Shown here: positions 40,357-48,983 of the stretch, in pieces
Numbering within the stretch: position 1 is the stretch's first letter
How the letters are laid out: every line of letters starts with the position of its first letter
Source: Mycobacterium sp. GA-1199
GTDB taxonomy: Bacteria > Actinomycetota > Actinomycetes > Mycobacteriales > Mycobacteriaceae
Length of the DNA: 64,000 nucleotides
NCBI RefSeq assembly: GCF_001500045.1
Contig: NZ_LQIX01000001.1
Span: 574,343-638,342, forward strand
Direction of reading: 5' to 3'
Made by a program: the position numbers and the translations under genes
Notes under the pieces: generated by a model
What the model was told of the DNA's origin: nothing
Databases searched by the model: none
What the model saw: the letters and a program-made list of their open reading frames with translations, nothing else

Positions 40357-41558
40357 AGCACTCCCTCCGCCCTGAGCGCGTCGAGTTCGGCGGGACTCTT
40401 GCCGAGCAGGCCGCAGTAGACCTCGTCGTTGTGTTGGCCGGGTGCGGCCGGCCCGGCATAGCGCACGGTCCCGGGTGTCTCCGAGAGCACCGGCACGACG
40501 CCGGGACCCAGCACGGGCCGTCCGACCCGATCGTCCCAGTGCTCGACGAGCATCCCGCGCGCCCGCAGCTGCGGATCCTCCACGACCTCGGCGACGGTGT
40601 TGATCGGTCCGGCGATCACGCCTGCGGCACTGAGGGTTTCGATGATGTCGGCGGGTTGGTGTGCTGCGGCCCAGTCGCCGATGATCTTGTCCAGTTCGTC
40701 CTGATTGCGTCCGCGGGCAACGTGGTTGGCGAACCGGTCGTCGGTGGCCAGTTCGGGGCGGCCCATCGCTTCACACAGTCGACGGAAGACGGTGTCCTGG
40801 TTGGCCGCGATCACCACCCAGCTTCCGTCGGCGCTGCGGTAGATGTTCGACGGTGCGATACCCTCCAGCCGCGTGCCCGACGGACCGCGCACCACGCCAC
40901 CGACGTCGTAGTCGGGGATGGTGGATTCCTGGACCGCCAGGCAGGCCTCGGTGAGCGCCGCGTCGACGACCTGACCGTCCCCGCTCACCGAGCGGCGGTA
41001 CAGCGCGGCGAGCGCGCCCTGTGCGGCGAACATGCCCGCGAGGCTGTCGCCCAGCGACAGCGCCAGTCGGGGCGGCGGGCCGCCGGGGAAGCCGTTCATG
41101 TGGCGAAGGCCGCTGGCGGCCTCGGCGACCGAGGCGTAGCCCGCCTTGTGCGCCTCGGGCCCGGTCTGCCCGTAACCGGAGACGCGCACGAGGATGATCC
41201 CGCGATTGCGTTCGCGCAGCACGTCGTAACCCAGGTTCCACTTCTCCAGCGTGCCCGGCCGGAAGTTCTCGACGATGATGTCGGAGCGCTCGACGAGGTC
41301 GAGGAACAGGGCGCGGCCACCGTCGGTCCGCAGGTTCAGCGTGACGGCTTTCTTGTTGCGCGCGTGCACGGTCCAGAAGAAGTGATGGCCGTCGAGCTCG
41401 GCCTGGCCCCACGTGCGCAGGGGATCCGGGGCGCCCGGCGACTCGATCTTGATCACCTCGGCCCCCATGTCGCCGAGCAGGCGTCCGGCGAACGGCCCCG
41501 AGATCAATGTGCCGACCTCGATGACGCGGATGCCGTCCAGCGGACCCGTGACGCTCAT
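40353..41558 (-). CDS. Class III (CaiB/BaiF-type) CoA-transferase
   Basis: A 401-residue family III CoA-transferase. 'GIRVIEVGTLISGPFAGRLL' opens the protein, 'SPGAPDPLRTWG' and 'NLRTDGGRALFLDLV' are typical, and the catalytic Asp is in 'LSLGDSLAGMFAAQGALAAL' near residue 180. These enzymes move CoA between acyl groups, here probably activating the pathway's carboxylic acid with succinyl-CoA or a similar donor. Exact acids cannot be read. It overlaps both neighbours by 4 nt. Confidence 0.87.
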   Translation of the reverse strand: MSVTGPLDGIRVIEVGTLISGPFAGRLLGDMGAEVIKIESPGAPDPLRTWGQAELDGHHFFWTVHARNKKAVTLNLRTDGGRALFLDLVERSDIIVENFRPGTLEKWNLGYDVLRERNRGIILVRVSGYGQTGPEAHKAGYASVAEAASGLRHMNGFPGGPPPRLALSLGDSLAGMFAAQGALAALYRRSVSGDGQVVDAALTEACLAVQESTIPDYDVGGVVRGPSGTRLEGIAPSNIYRSADGSWVVIAANQDTVFRRLCEAMGRPELATDDRFANHVARGRNQDELDKIIGDWAAAHQPADIIETLSAAGVIAGPINTVAEVVEDPQLRARGMLVEHWDDRVGRPVLGPGVVPVLSETPGTVRYAGPAAPGQHNDEVYCGLLGKSPAELDALRAEGVL

Positions 41559-42736
41559 CGCGAGAAGCCGTGCCTGTGCAGCCAGTCGGTGACGACCCCG
41601 ACCGCTTCGCGCAGCTTGTCGCGCTGGTCGGCGCCCGCGTAATAGTGGTTCGCGCCCGGGATCTCGTGCATCTCCTTGTCATGATGCCCGATCGCCTCGT
41701 AGAGCCTGCGGGTGTGGCTCGGTGTGCACGCGTCGTCGGCGAGGTTGCCGATCACCAGGGTCGGCACCGCGATGTCCGGACCGCACGCCACCGCGTCGCC
41801 GTTGGCGTCGTCGTAGCTCCATTGCGACAGCCAGCTGCGCAGGGTGCAGAACCGAGCGAGCCCGACCGGGCTGTTGTTCACCACCTGGGGGTCACCCAGG
41901 TAGCACGTTCCCGGGGTGCGTTCGTTGGGGTCGACGGCGGGGTCCAGCCATCGGGGGTCGGCCATGGTGCCGTGCACGACGAACGCGAACTCGTCATCCG
42001 GCCGGCCCGCGGCTTTGAGTTCGGCGAGTTTGTCCTTGACCCACTTGGTGATTCGCCGGTTGCGGTCGATCTGCGCTTTCCGGTAGCGGTCGAGGAACTC
42101 CTGGGTGTAAGGCGGCTGGTTGGGGTTGTCCGGGTTGTACAGATCCAGTTCCGGATCGCGCCTGGTCGGATCGGACTCGTCGAGGATCGACGCGTCGAGC
42201 CACTCGGTCAGGGTGCCGTGGCGACTGATGTGGGCGGCCAGCAGCATCAACCCGTCGGCGGGGATGAGGCCGAGCTTGGTGAGATCCGGCCCGTCGCCCG
42301 ACGGGCTCGCGGTGATCGTGGGGTGCTGGGCCTGCTGCTGGTAGAACACCGACAGCGACCCGCCGCCGCTCCACCCGGCCAGCACGACCTTCGAATAGCC
42401 CCAGCGGTTCTTGGCGTCCTTGATGCATTCGCCGAGGTCCTCGACGACCTTCTCCATCAGCAGCGCCGAGTCGGTGCCGCGGAATCGGCTGTTGCAGTAG
42501 ATGACGTGGTGTCCCGCCCGGGCCAACCCGTTCATCATCGGCAGGTAGGCGCCGCCGCCGATCGGGTGCATGAACACCAGCACGGTGTCTGAGGGTTTGT
42601 CTTTGGGCCGCAACAGGTGGCTTTCGAGCACCACCAGCTCAGCCACCCCGCCGTACACGTCGCGGACGCCCGACGTGTTCTGGTAGGCAACGAGATACGG
42701 AATGCGGTCGTACTCGTGTTTCACGGCCGTCGTCAC
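41555..42736 (-). CDS. Alpha/beta hydrolase family protein
   Basis: A 393-residue alpha/beta hydrolase, larger than usual because of a cap insertion of about 120 residues (around 150-270). 'VFMHPIGGGAYLPMM' is the oxyanion region and 'VLAGWSGGGSLSVFY' holds the nucleophile (GWSGG, about residue 124). The late part has 'VIGNLADDACTPSHTRRL' and 'PGANHYYAG' for Asp and His. GTG at 42736 overlaps the dioxygenase-like stop by 4 nt. In the operon it could open a lactone or hydrolyse a ring-cleavage product; this is inference. Confidence 0.8.
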   Translation of the reverse strand: MTTAVKHEYDRIPYLVAYQNTSGVRDVYGGVAELVVLESHLLRPKDKPSDTVLVFMHPIGGGAYLPMMNGLARAGHHVIYCNSRFRGTDSALLMEKVVEDLGECIKDAKNRWGYSKVVLAGWSGGGSLSVFYQQQAQHPTITASPSGDGPDLTKLGLIPADGLMLLAAHISRHGTLTEWLDASILDESDPTRRDPELDLYNPDNPNQPPYTQEFLDRYRKAQIDRNRRITKWVKDKLAELKAAGRPDDEFAFVVHGTMADPRWLDPAVDPNERTPGTCYLGDPQVVNNSPVGLARFCTLRSWLSQWSYDDANGDAVACGPDIAVPTLVIGNLADDACTPSHTRRLYEAIGHHDKEMHEIPGANHYYAGADQRDKLREAVGVVTDWLHRHGFSR

Positions 42737-43827
42737 GCGTGCTGCCCCAGATCGTTGGCCAGCACCTCGGCTGACGGGGTCAGCCGCCGGGTCGTGTCGA
42801 CGGAGATGACATACCAACCGACGCGGTCCTGTTCGTCGAACTTGCGCCGCGCGCGCTCGCGGGCCTTCTCCGGTGCGCCGTGGTGCACACCCTGGGGGGC
42901 GTGGCTGACCAAGCCGGGCGGCATCGGAATACCGAACAGGTCGCCGCCGTGGAAGAAGGAGACCTCGTCGTAGTCGACGTTGCGGTGGTACCACGGCGGA
43001 CGCTCGGTACCGGGAACGCTCTCGGCGGGCCGGGGCAGGAAGTTCATCACCGCCACACCCGTCGCCTGCATGAACAGGTGCACGGTCGGCGGCAGGTGCA
43101 CGCTCTCGCTGGCGATGACGTTGTAATCGGCGATGTTGAAGGTGAACGGGAAGTTGTCGCCGCGCCATCCTTCGACGTCGATCGGATTATGTTGGTAGAA
43201 CAGCGATGTCGGGCCGCCGTCGTGAACCAGGCGGACTTCGTATTCGGTTCTGCCGTCATCGTCGATGGGCTGCGGTTCGGGCACGGTGACCTGTGACGGG
43301 TCGAACGGGAAGTGCCTGCCGAGCGGCCCCGGCGGCGGCACGCGGAACTCGGCGGTGGCCTCGATCATCAGCAGCGTGGTTTCGTCGTCGGGAATCTGAC
43401 GCCAGGTCGTCGCCTTCGGCACGTAGACCCAGTCGCCCTCGCGATAGGGCAGCGGTCCGAACTCCGTTTCGAGCCGACCGGAACCGCGGTGCACGAACGA
43501 CAGCAGATCCCCGTCGACGTGCCGCACGTAGAACGGCATCTCCTCGCTGCGCCGGCTCAGCGAGATCCGGCAGTCCGGGTTGCTGAACAACAGCAGCGGC
43601 GCGCCCGCGGCATCGGTGGCGTCGCCGGGTTTGAGCTCGCTGGTCATCACGTCGACCGGCCGCAGCGGTCCCGATGCCCGGTACGCGGTGGGGTCGTGGC
43701 GGCGATAGATGTTGGCGGTGCGGCCGACGAATCCGCCGCGGCCGAGTTCGTCGTCCTTGAGGCCGTCGAGGTCGGCGTGCAGGCGTTTGGGGGTGCGGCC
43801 TTTGCGCAGGTGGATAAACGATTCCAT
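42733..43827 (-). CDS. Homogentisate 1,2-dioxygenase-like cupin enzyme
   Basis: A 364-residue double-cupin protein related to homogentisate dioxygenase. The C-terminal region has the iron-site context: 'YHRNVDYDEVSFFHGG' near residue 300 (His and Glu) and 'HAPQGVHHGAPE' near 325 (His). It is shorter than authentic HGD (about 440). No hydroxyphenylpyruvate dioxygenase, maleylacetoacetate isomerase or fumarylacetoacetase lies in the window, so homogentisate itself is doubtful. ATG at 43827, with GGAG 7 nt upstream, is chosen over ATG 43839. It is the first gene of the eight-gene operon. Confidence 0.75.
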   Translation of the reverse strand: MESFIHLRKGRTPKRLHADLDGLKDDELGRGGFVGRTANIYRRHDPTAYRASGPLRPVDVMTSELKPGDATDAAGAPLLLFSNPDCRISLSRRSEEMPFYVRHVDGDLLSFVHRGSGRLETEFGPLPYREGDWVYVPKATTWRQIPDDETTLLMIEATAEFRVPPPGPLGRHFPFDPSQVTVPEPQPIDDDGRTEYEVRLVHDGGPTSLFYQHNPIDVEGWRGDNFPFTFNIADYNVIASESVHLPPTVHLFMQATGVAVMNFLPRPAESVPGTERPPWYHRNVDYDEVSFFHGGDLFGIPMPPGLVSHAPQGVHHGAPEKARERARRKFDEQDRVGWYVISVDTTRRLTPSAEVLANDLGQHA

Positions 43828-43877
43828 GATTCGCTCCATCGACGATGACGGCGGGGCCGCGGAAGACCACGACCAAG

Positions 43878-43903
43878 AACTAAAACTGACTTTAGTTTTA
43901 GTT
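43878..43903. promoter_or_regulatory. 26-bp perfect palindromic operator upstream of the catabolic operon
   Basis: AACTAAAACT (43878-43887), spacer GACTTT, AGTTTTAGTT (43894-43903): perfect 10-bp arms, AT-rich in GC-rich surroundings, 51 bp upstream of the dioxygenase-like start. Probably a dimeric repressor site, TetR by context. Confidence 0.7.
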
Positions 43904-43913
43904 ACGACGCGAG

Positions 43914-44303
43914 TCAATCCTCGAGATCGACCCGAATCGTGAGCAGGTTCGTGCCGAAGGTCCGCACGCCGAAGCTGTTGAACTGCGGCAGCTTGCGCAA
44001 CCGCTCGCGCGCGTCGTCGTCGGCGACAATGTGCGCGGTTCCCTTGTGCCACTTGCCGTTCAATCGAACTCTGACCGCGGGATCGGCCTGGATGTTCTTG
44101 ACGTATTGCGAGTTCTCGCCGAACTCGGAGACGAACCAGAACTCGTTGCCCACTCGCCGCCCGCCCAGCGGAGTGCGGCGCGGTTGGCCGCTCTTGCGCC
44201 CCGTCGTCTCCAGCAATGTCTGGAACGGCAGGAGCCGCATCATGGGGTTCATGACGTTCTTCTGGAACATCTTGGTGACCTGATCGCGCAAGTCCTCGGC
44301 CAT
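43914..44303 (-). CDS. Deazaflavin (F420)-dependent nitroreductase-family protein
   Basis: A 129-residue split-barrel protein of the Ddn type. 'TTGRKSGQPRRTPLGGRRVG' (about 33-52) is the F420-phosphate-binding segment; 'NSQYVKNIQADPAVRVRL' follows near 64. Characterised relatives reduce quinones or nitroimidazoles with F420H2. It lies 15 bp downstream of the dehydrogenase-fold enzyme on the same strand, so the two are likely co-expressed, and immediately before the palindrome of the catabolic operon. Confidence 0.85.
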   Translation of the reverse strand: MAEDLRDQVTKMFQKNVMNPMMRLLPFQTLLETTGRKSGQPRRTPLGGRRVGNEFWFVSEFGENSQYVKNIQADPAVRVRLNGKWHKGTAHIVADDDARERLRKLPQFNSFGVRTFGTNLLTIRVDLED

Positions 44304-44318
44304 GGTTCCCCCTTCGTT

Positions 44319-45482
44319 TCACACCATCGCGGTTCGCGACACCTTCATACCCAGTCTCAGCGCTCCGGCGAGTTCGCGACTGGTGTCGTAGTCGAAGACC
44401 ACATGTCCGGCCACGACGTCGACGTCGCGCTTGATCCGTTGCAGCGGGTTGTCGACGAAATGTGCGCTGGCGCCCGACGCCTCGAGCAACAGCCCGATCA
44501 CGTGGCGCGACTCGTGGACGATGTGCGCCGCGGCCATCCGGGCTGCTCCGCGCACCGGCCTCGGCACGGGATCGCCGGCGGCGACCACGGTCTCGATCTC
44601 GTCGACGGTGTCGTTCAACAGACCGCGCAGCGCCCGCAGGCGCACCTCGGCCTCTCCGAGGCGGGCCTGCGCGATCGGCTTGTCCTTCTGTATGACGCCC
44701 TCGTAGGCCAGCACCCGTTGCGACAACCGCTCGGCGTAGATCTCGGCGACACGTTCGGCGCCACCCAGCGCCGGCATCGCCGCCAACAGCGCCAGGGCGG
44801 GCACCATCGGCCAGCGGTAGGTGTCGGCGTCGTGCACCGTCGCGCCGGGCGCGGTACCGGTGTAGATGTCGACGACGCGGACCAACCGGTGTTCCGGGAC
44901 GAACGCCTCGCTGATCACGACGTCGTTGGAGCCGGTGGCGCGCATACCGTCGGTGTGCCACACATCCTCGATCGCGACGTCCTCGATGGGCAGCAGCGCG
45001 AGCGCCGGGAAGATCGCGTCGTCGGGACCACAGAGCGCACCGACCATGATCCAGTTCCCGTGCATCACGCCGGTGGCCCACGACCAGCGACCGCTCAGCC
45101 GTATTCCGCCGTCCACGGGCAGCCCTCGACCGGTCGGAGCCAGGGGAGCGGGCGCGAGAAACGGGCGCGTCGCGAACGCCTCGGACTGGGCCCGCTCGTC
45201 GAACAACGCCAGGATCCAGTTGTGCAGGACGTAGAAGCCGATGGTCCATGCGCTCGACGGGCAGCCGTGTGCCATCCGCCGGACCGGATCGAAGATCGCC
45301 GGCAGCGGTGCCTGCATGCCGCCGTACCGCGCGGGCACCAGCAGGTCGGTGAGGCCCGACGCGGTCAGTTCATCGATCGTCGCTTCGGGCAGTTGGCGCA
45401 GCCGCTCGGCCTCCGGTGCCCGTTCGGCGAGCCGACCGACGAAATCGGCGTCGACAAGGGGGAGAGCCGGAGCGGCCGTCAT
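44319..45482 (-). CDS. Flavin-dependent enzyme of the acyl-CoA dehydrogenase fold (HsaA/HpaB-like)
   Basis: A 387-residue protein of the acyl-CoA dehydrogenase-type-2 group. 'GGMQAPLPAIFDPVRRMAHG' near residue 50, 'GIRLSGRWSWATGVMHGNWIM' near 128 and 'DGMRATGSNDVVISEAFVPE' (about 178-197) match the two-component monooxygenase oxygenases (HsaA, DszC-like). These hydroxylate substrates using reduced flavin from a separate reductase. A dehydrogenase role is not excluded. ATG at 45482 is chosen; a 22-bp palindrome lies 12 bp upstream. The F420-type gene follows 15 bp downstream. Confidence 0.8.
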   Translation of the reverse strand: MTAAPALPLVDADFVGRLAERAPEAERLRQLPEATIDELTASGLTDLLVPARYGGMQAPLPAIFDPVRRMAHGCPSSAWTIGFYVLHNWILALFDERAQSEAFATRPFLAPAPLAPTGRGLPVDGGIRLSGRWSWATGVMHGNWIMVGALCGPDDAIFPALALLPIEDVAIEDVWHTDGMRATGSNDVVISEAFVPEHRLVRVVDIYTGTAPGATVHDADTYRWPMVPALALLAAMPALGGAERVAEIYAERLSQRVLAYEGVIQKDKPIAQARLGEAEVRLRALRGLLNDTVDEIETVVAAGDPVPRPVRGAARMAAAHIVHESRHVIGLLLEASGASAHFVDNPLQRIKRDVDVVAGHVVFDYDTSRELAGALRLGMKVSRTAMV

Positions 45483-45493
45483 GGTCCGAACGC

Positions 45494-45515
45494 TACCATA
45501 CTTTTTTGTATGGTA
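45494..45515. promoter_or_regulatory. 22-bp perfect palindromic operator
   Basis: TACCATAC (45494-45501), TTTTTT, GTATGGTA (45508-45515): perfect 8-bp arms 12 bp upstream of the dehydrogenase-fold gene and 108 bp downstream of a TetR gene on the same strand. That TetR is the natural candidate. Confidence 0.7.
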
Positions 45516-45622
45516 GGCCGCGTCGGCCGGACCGTCGGAACGCCGAGTGACCGTGTCTGTACCCGACTCGCCGCCGGATTCCGACCCCCAGCGGACGCTC
45601 GTCCGCGCCGAGAAGCCGCGAA

Positions 45623-46180
45623 CTACCGCGCGAGCATGATGTCGAGGAACCGCTCCCGCCGCGCCGCGGCCTTCGTGCTGGCTTTCGCACCCGACAGATG
45701 TAAGAAGCCAATCCCCGCTGCGAAAGTGGCGTTCGCACGCAGGTCGGCCTCCTCGGGGTCGAAGCCGTCCTCGATGAATGCCTGGCGCACGGCTTCGAGG
45801 ACGCGCCGGTCCGACGCCCGCACCCCCGCGGCGACCTCTTCGTCGGTGCGCGCCCACTCCCGCATCGCCCGTTCCAGCGTGCGGTGCCGGGCGTCCACCA
45901 GCGCACCCATCATTCGCGAGAGCCGCTCCCTGGGCGGCAGGTCGCTCAGCGCCGCGAAATGCCGCCGATCGTCGTCGCGCACCTCGCCCCACGCCCGGAC
46001 CAGCGCGGATCGATAACCGGCCATATCCGGGAAGTGCCAGTAAAAGCTGCCCTTGGTGGCGCCCACGCGCTCGCACAGAGCGTCCAGCTTGAGCGCCTTG
46101 ATGCCCTGCTCAGCGAGGAGCTCGTATCCGGCCTGAATCCAGTCGTCGACCGACAATCGCGGCGAACGGGCCGGTGCCAT
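45623..46180 (-). CDS. TetR/AcrR-family regulator
   Basis: A 185-residue TetR regulator with a clear HTH: 'YELLAEQGIKALKLDALCER' then 'ATKGSFYWHFPDMAGYRSAL' (about 18-57). 'KGSFYWHF' is typical of the AcrR subgroup. It lies upstream of the flavin-dependent enzyme and the F420-type gene in the same direction, separated by 140 bp that hold a perfect palindrome. Probably a local repressor of that pair; ligand unknown. Confidence 0.87.
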   Translation of the reverse strand: MAPARSPRLSVDDWIQAGYELLAEQGIKALKLDALCERVGATKGSFYWHFPDMAGYRSALVRAWGEVRDDDRRHFAALSDLPPRERLSRMMGALVDARHRTLERAMREWARTDEEVAAGVRASDRRVLEAVRQAFIEDGFDPEEADLRANATFAAGIGFLHLSGAKASTKAAARRERFLDIMLAR

Positions 46181-47467
<1,287 letters not shown>

Positions 47468-47478
47468 GGCACGTCAAG

Positions 47479-47510
47479 AGTCCCCGGGCGCCGCGCGTCC
47501 GGGGACTTTT
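47479..47510 (+). terminator. Terminator of the antigen-85 gene
   Basis: AGTCCCCGG and CCGGGGACT (9-bp perfect stem, 11-nt loop) followed by TTT, 12 bp after the stop codon. Confidence 0.8.
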
Positions 47511-47600
47511 GCGTTCGCCGGCTGGCGCGTGGGCCCAGGTGAACAATGGGCGTCGTGAGCGCAGTCAACGCCTTGGTCGCGCATCAGGAAGGATGCCACG

Positions 47601-47684
47601 GTGCCCGAGCCGCACACCTTGCGCACGATCATCGGCGGCGGCGTTACCGGCCGCACCCGGGTGGTCGTGCACGACGGCTTCTAG
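47601..47684 (+). CDS. Possible small protein of 27 residues
   Basis: GTG start with AGGAAGGA just upstream and a frame of 27 residues ending TAG. It reads VPEPHTLRTIIGGG then VTGRTRVVVHDGF (first residue translated as Met). The composition, with balanced hydrophobic and basic residues, is protein-like, but the frame is too short for statistics. It could equally be the remnant of a longer gene. It lies between two hairpins in the 287-bp gap after the antigen-85 gene. Confidence 0.25.
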   Translation: MPEPHTLRTIIGGGVTGRTRVVVHDGF

Positions 47685-47691
47685 ACCCGCC

Positions 47692-47738
47692 GATTGTGAC
47701 GCCAGCGACGCTTTTCGGCGATTTCCGTCGTCACATTC
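47692..47738 (-). terminator. Hairpin downstream of fadE23
   Basis: GATTGTGACG (47692-47701) and CGTCACATTC (47729-47738) pair at 9 of 10 positions around a 27-nt loop containing CTTTTC. It begins 16 bp after the minus-strand fadE23 stop. Confidence 0.5.
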
Positions 47739-47754
47739 ACAAACGGGCCCGGCG

Positions 47755-48969
47755 CTACTTGAGCTCGGTCGACGACAAGCCGAGCAGGCGACGGGCCACC
47801 ACCAGCAGCTGAATCTGTTGCGTGCCCTCGAAAATGTCGAGGATCTTGCTGTCGCGGGCCCACTTCTCCAGCAGGGTGACCTCCGAGTACCCCACGGTGC
47901 CGGCCAGTTCGACCGCCTTCAGCGTGATGTCGCTGGCCACCCGACCAGCCTTCGCCTTACCCATCGACGCTTCCTTCGAGTTCGGAATGTCGTTGTCGGC
48001 CTGCCACGCCGAGCGGACCATCAGCAGATACGCCGCCTCCCAATCGGATTCCATCCGCAGGAACTCCGCCGCGGGCGCGCTCTGAGCGTGCGACGGCTTG
48101 TCGTAGGAGATCTCGATGCCGGCCTCGGTGAGGATCTTGCGCACCTCCTCGAGGGCGGCGCGGGCGATGCCGACGGCCATCGCGGCGACGACGGGCCGGG
48201 TGTTGTCGAAGGTCTCCATGACCCCCGCAAAACCCTTCTCCACGTGAATCTCCGGGCTGCCCAACAGGTTGTCTTTGGGGATGCGGGCATTGTCGAAGCG
48301 GATCACCGCGGTGTCGGAGGCCTTGATGCCGAGCTTGTCCTCGAGTCGCTCGACCGTCACACCGGGGTGTTCACGCGGAACGATGAACGACTTGATGGCG
48401 GCGCGGCCCAGCGACTTGTCCAGCGTCGCCCACACCACGATGTGGGTCGCCCGGGAGCCGGCCGTGACGAAGATCTTCTCGCCGTTGATCACGTACTCGT
48501 CGCCGTCCAGCCGTGCCGTCGTCGACACCGCTGCCGAATCCGAGCCGAAGTCCGGCTCGGTGATCGCCATCGCCGCCCACACGTCCTTGCCGAGTCGCTC
48601 GAGCTGTTCGGGTGTGGCGACGCTCGAGATCGCCGCGTTGCCGAGCCCCTGGCGCGGCACCGACAGCATCAAAGCCACGTCGCCCCAACTGATCTCCATC
48701 ACGTTGAGCACGGCGGACATGTTCGCGCCGTTGTGGTTGGCGTTCCTGGGCTCGTCACCGCCCGCGAAGGCCTCGGCGCCTGCGAACGCAACGGTCTTTG
48801 CGCCCTGAATCCCCTCGAAGAGCGTAGCCAGGGTGTCCAGCTCTACCGGGTACTCGTGCTCACGCAAATCCCACTTGCGCGAGATCGGGCGCAACATCTC
48901 CGCTGCCCCCTGATGAGCCTTCTCGATGACCGCTTCGAGCTTGCGCGGCAGCTCCAGATTGATTGCCAT
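47755..48969 (-). CDS. fadE23: Acyl-CoA dehydrogenase FadE23-like
   Basis: A 404-residue acyl-CoA dehydrogenase. 'WAAMAITEPDFGSDSAAVSTTA' (key residues ITEPDFGSDSA, near 137) is the FAD/substrate loop; 'INGEKIFVTAGSRATHIVVW' follows, and 'ILDIFEGTQQIQLLVVARRLLG' is the C-terminal FAD-contact helix. M. tuberculosis has FadE23 (Rv3140) directly next to FadE24 (Rv3139) in this order relative to hisN, which supports the names. Both genes together probably form a heteromeric enzyme, as for several mycobacterial FadE pairs (inference). 14 bp after fadE24. Confidence 0.85.
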   Translation of the reverse strand: MAINLELPRKLEAVIEKAHQGAAEMLRPISRKWDLREHEYPVELDTLATLFEGIQGAKTVAFAGAEAFAGGDEPRNANHNGANMSAVLNVMEISWGDVALMLSVPRQGLGNAAISSVATPEQLERLGKDVWAAMAITEPDFGSDSAAVSTTARLDGDEYVINGEKIFVTAGSRATHIVVWATLDKSLGRAAIKSFIVPREHPGVTVERLEDKLGIKASDTAVIRFDNARIPKDNLLGSPEIHVEKGFAGVMETFDNTRPVVAAMAVGIARAALEEVRKILTEAGIEISYDKPSHAQSAPAAEFLRMESDWEAAYLLMVRSAWQADNDIPNSKEASMGKAKAGRVASDITLKAVELAGTVGYSEVTLLEKWARDSKILDIFEGTQQIQLLVVARRLLGLSSTELK

Positions 48970-48983
48970 GATTGCTCTTTCGC

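Noticed and set aside
43840..45249. Long minus-strand frame extending the dioxygenase-like gene to 45249
   Set aside because: The extension is antisense-like over the F420-type and HsaA-like genes in another frame; the dioxygenase similarity begins at 43827.
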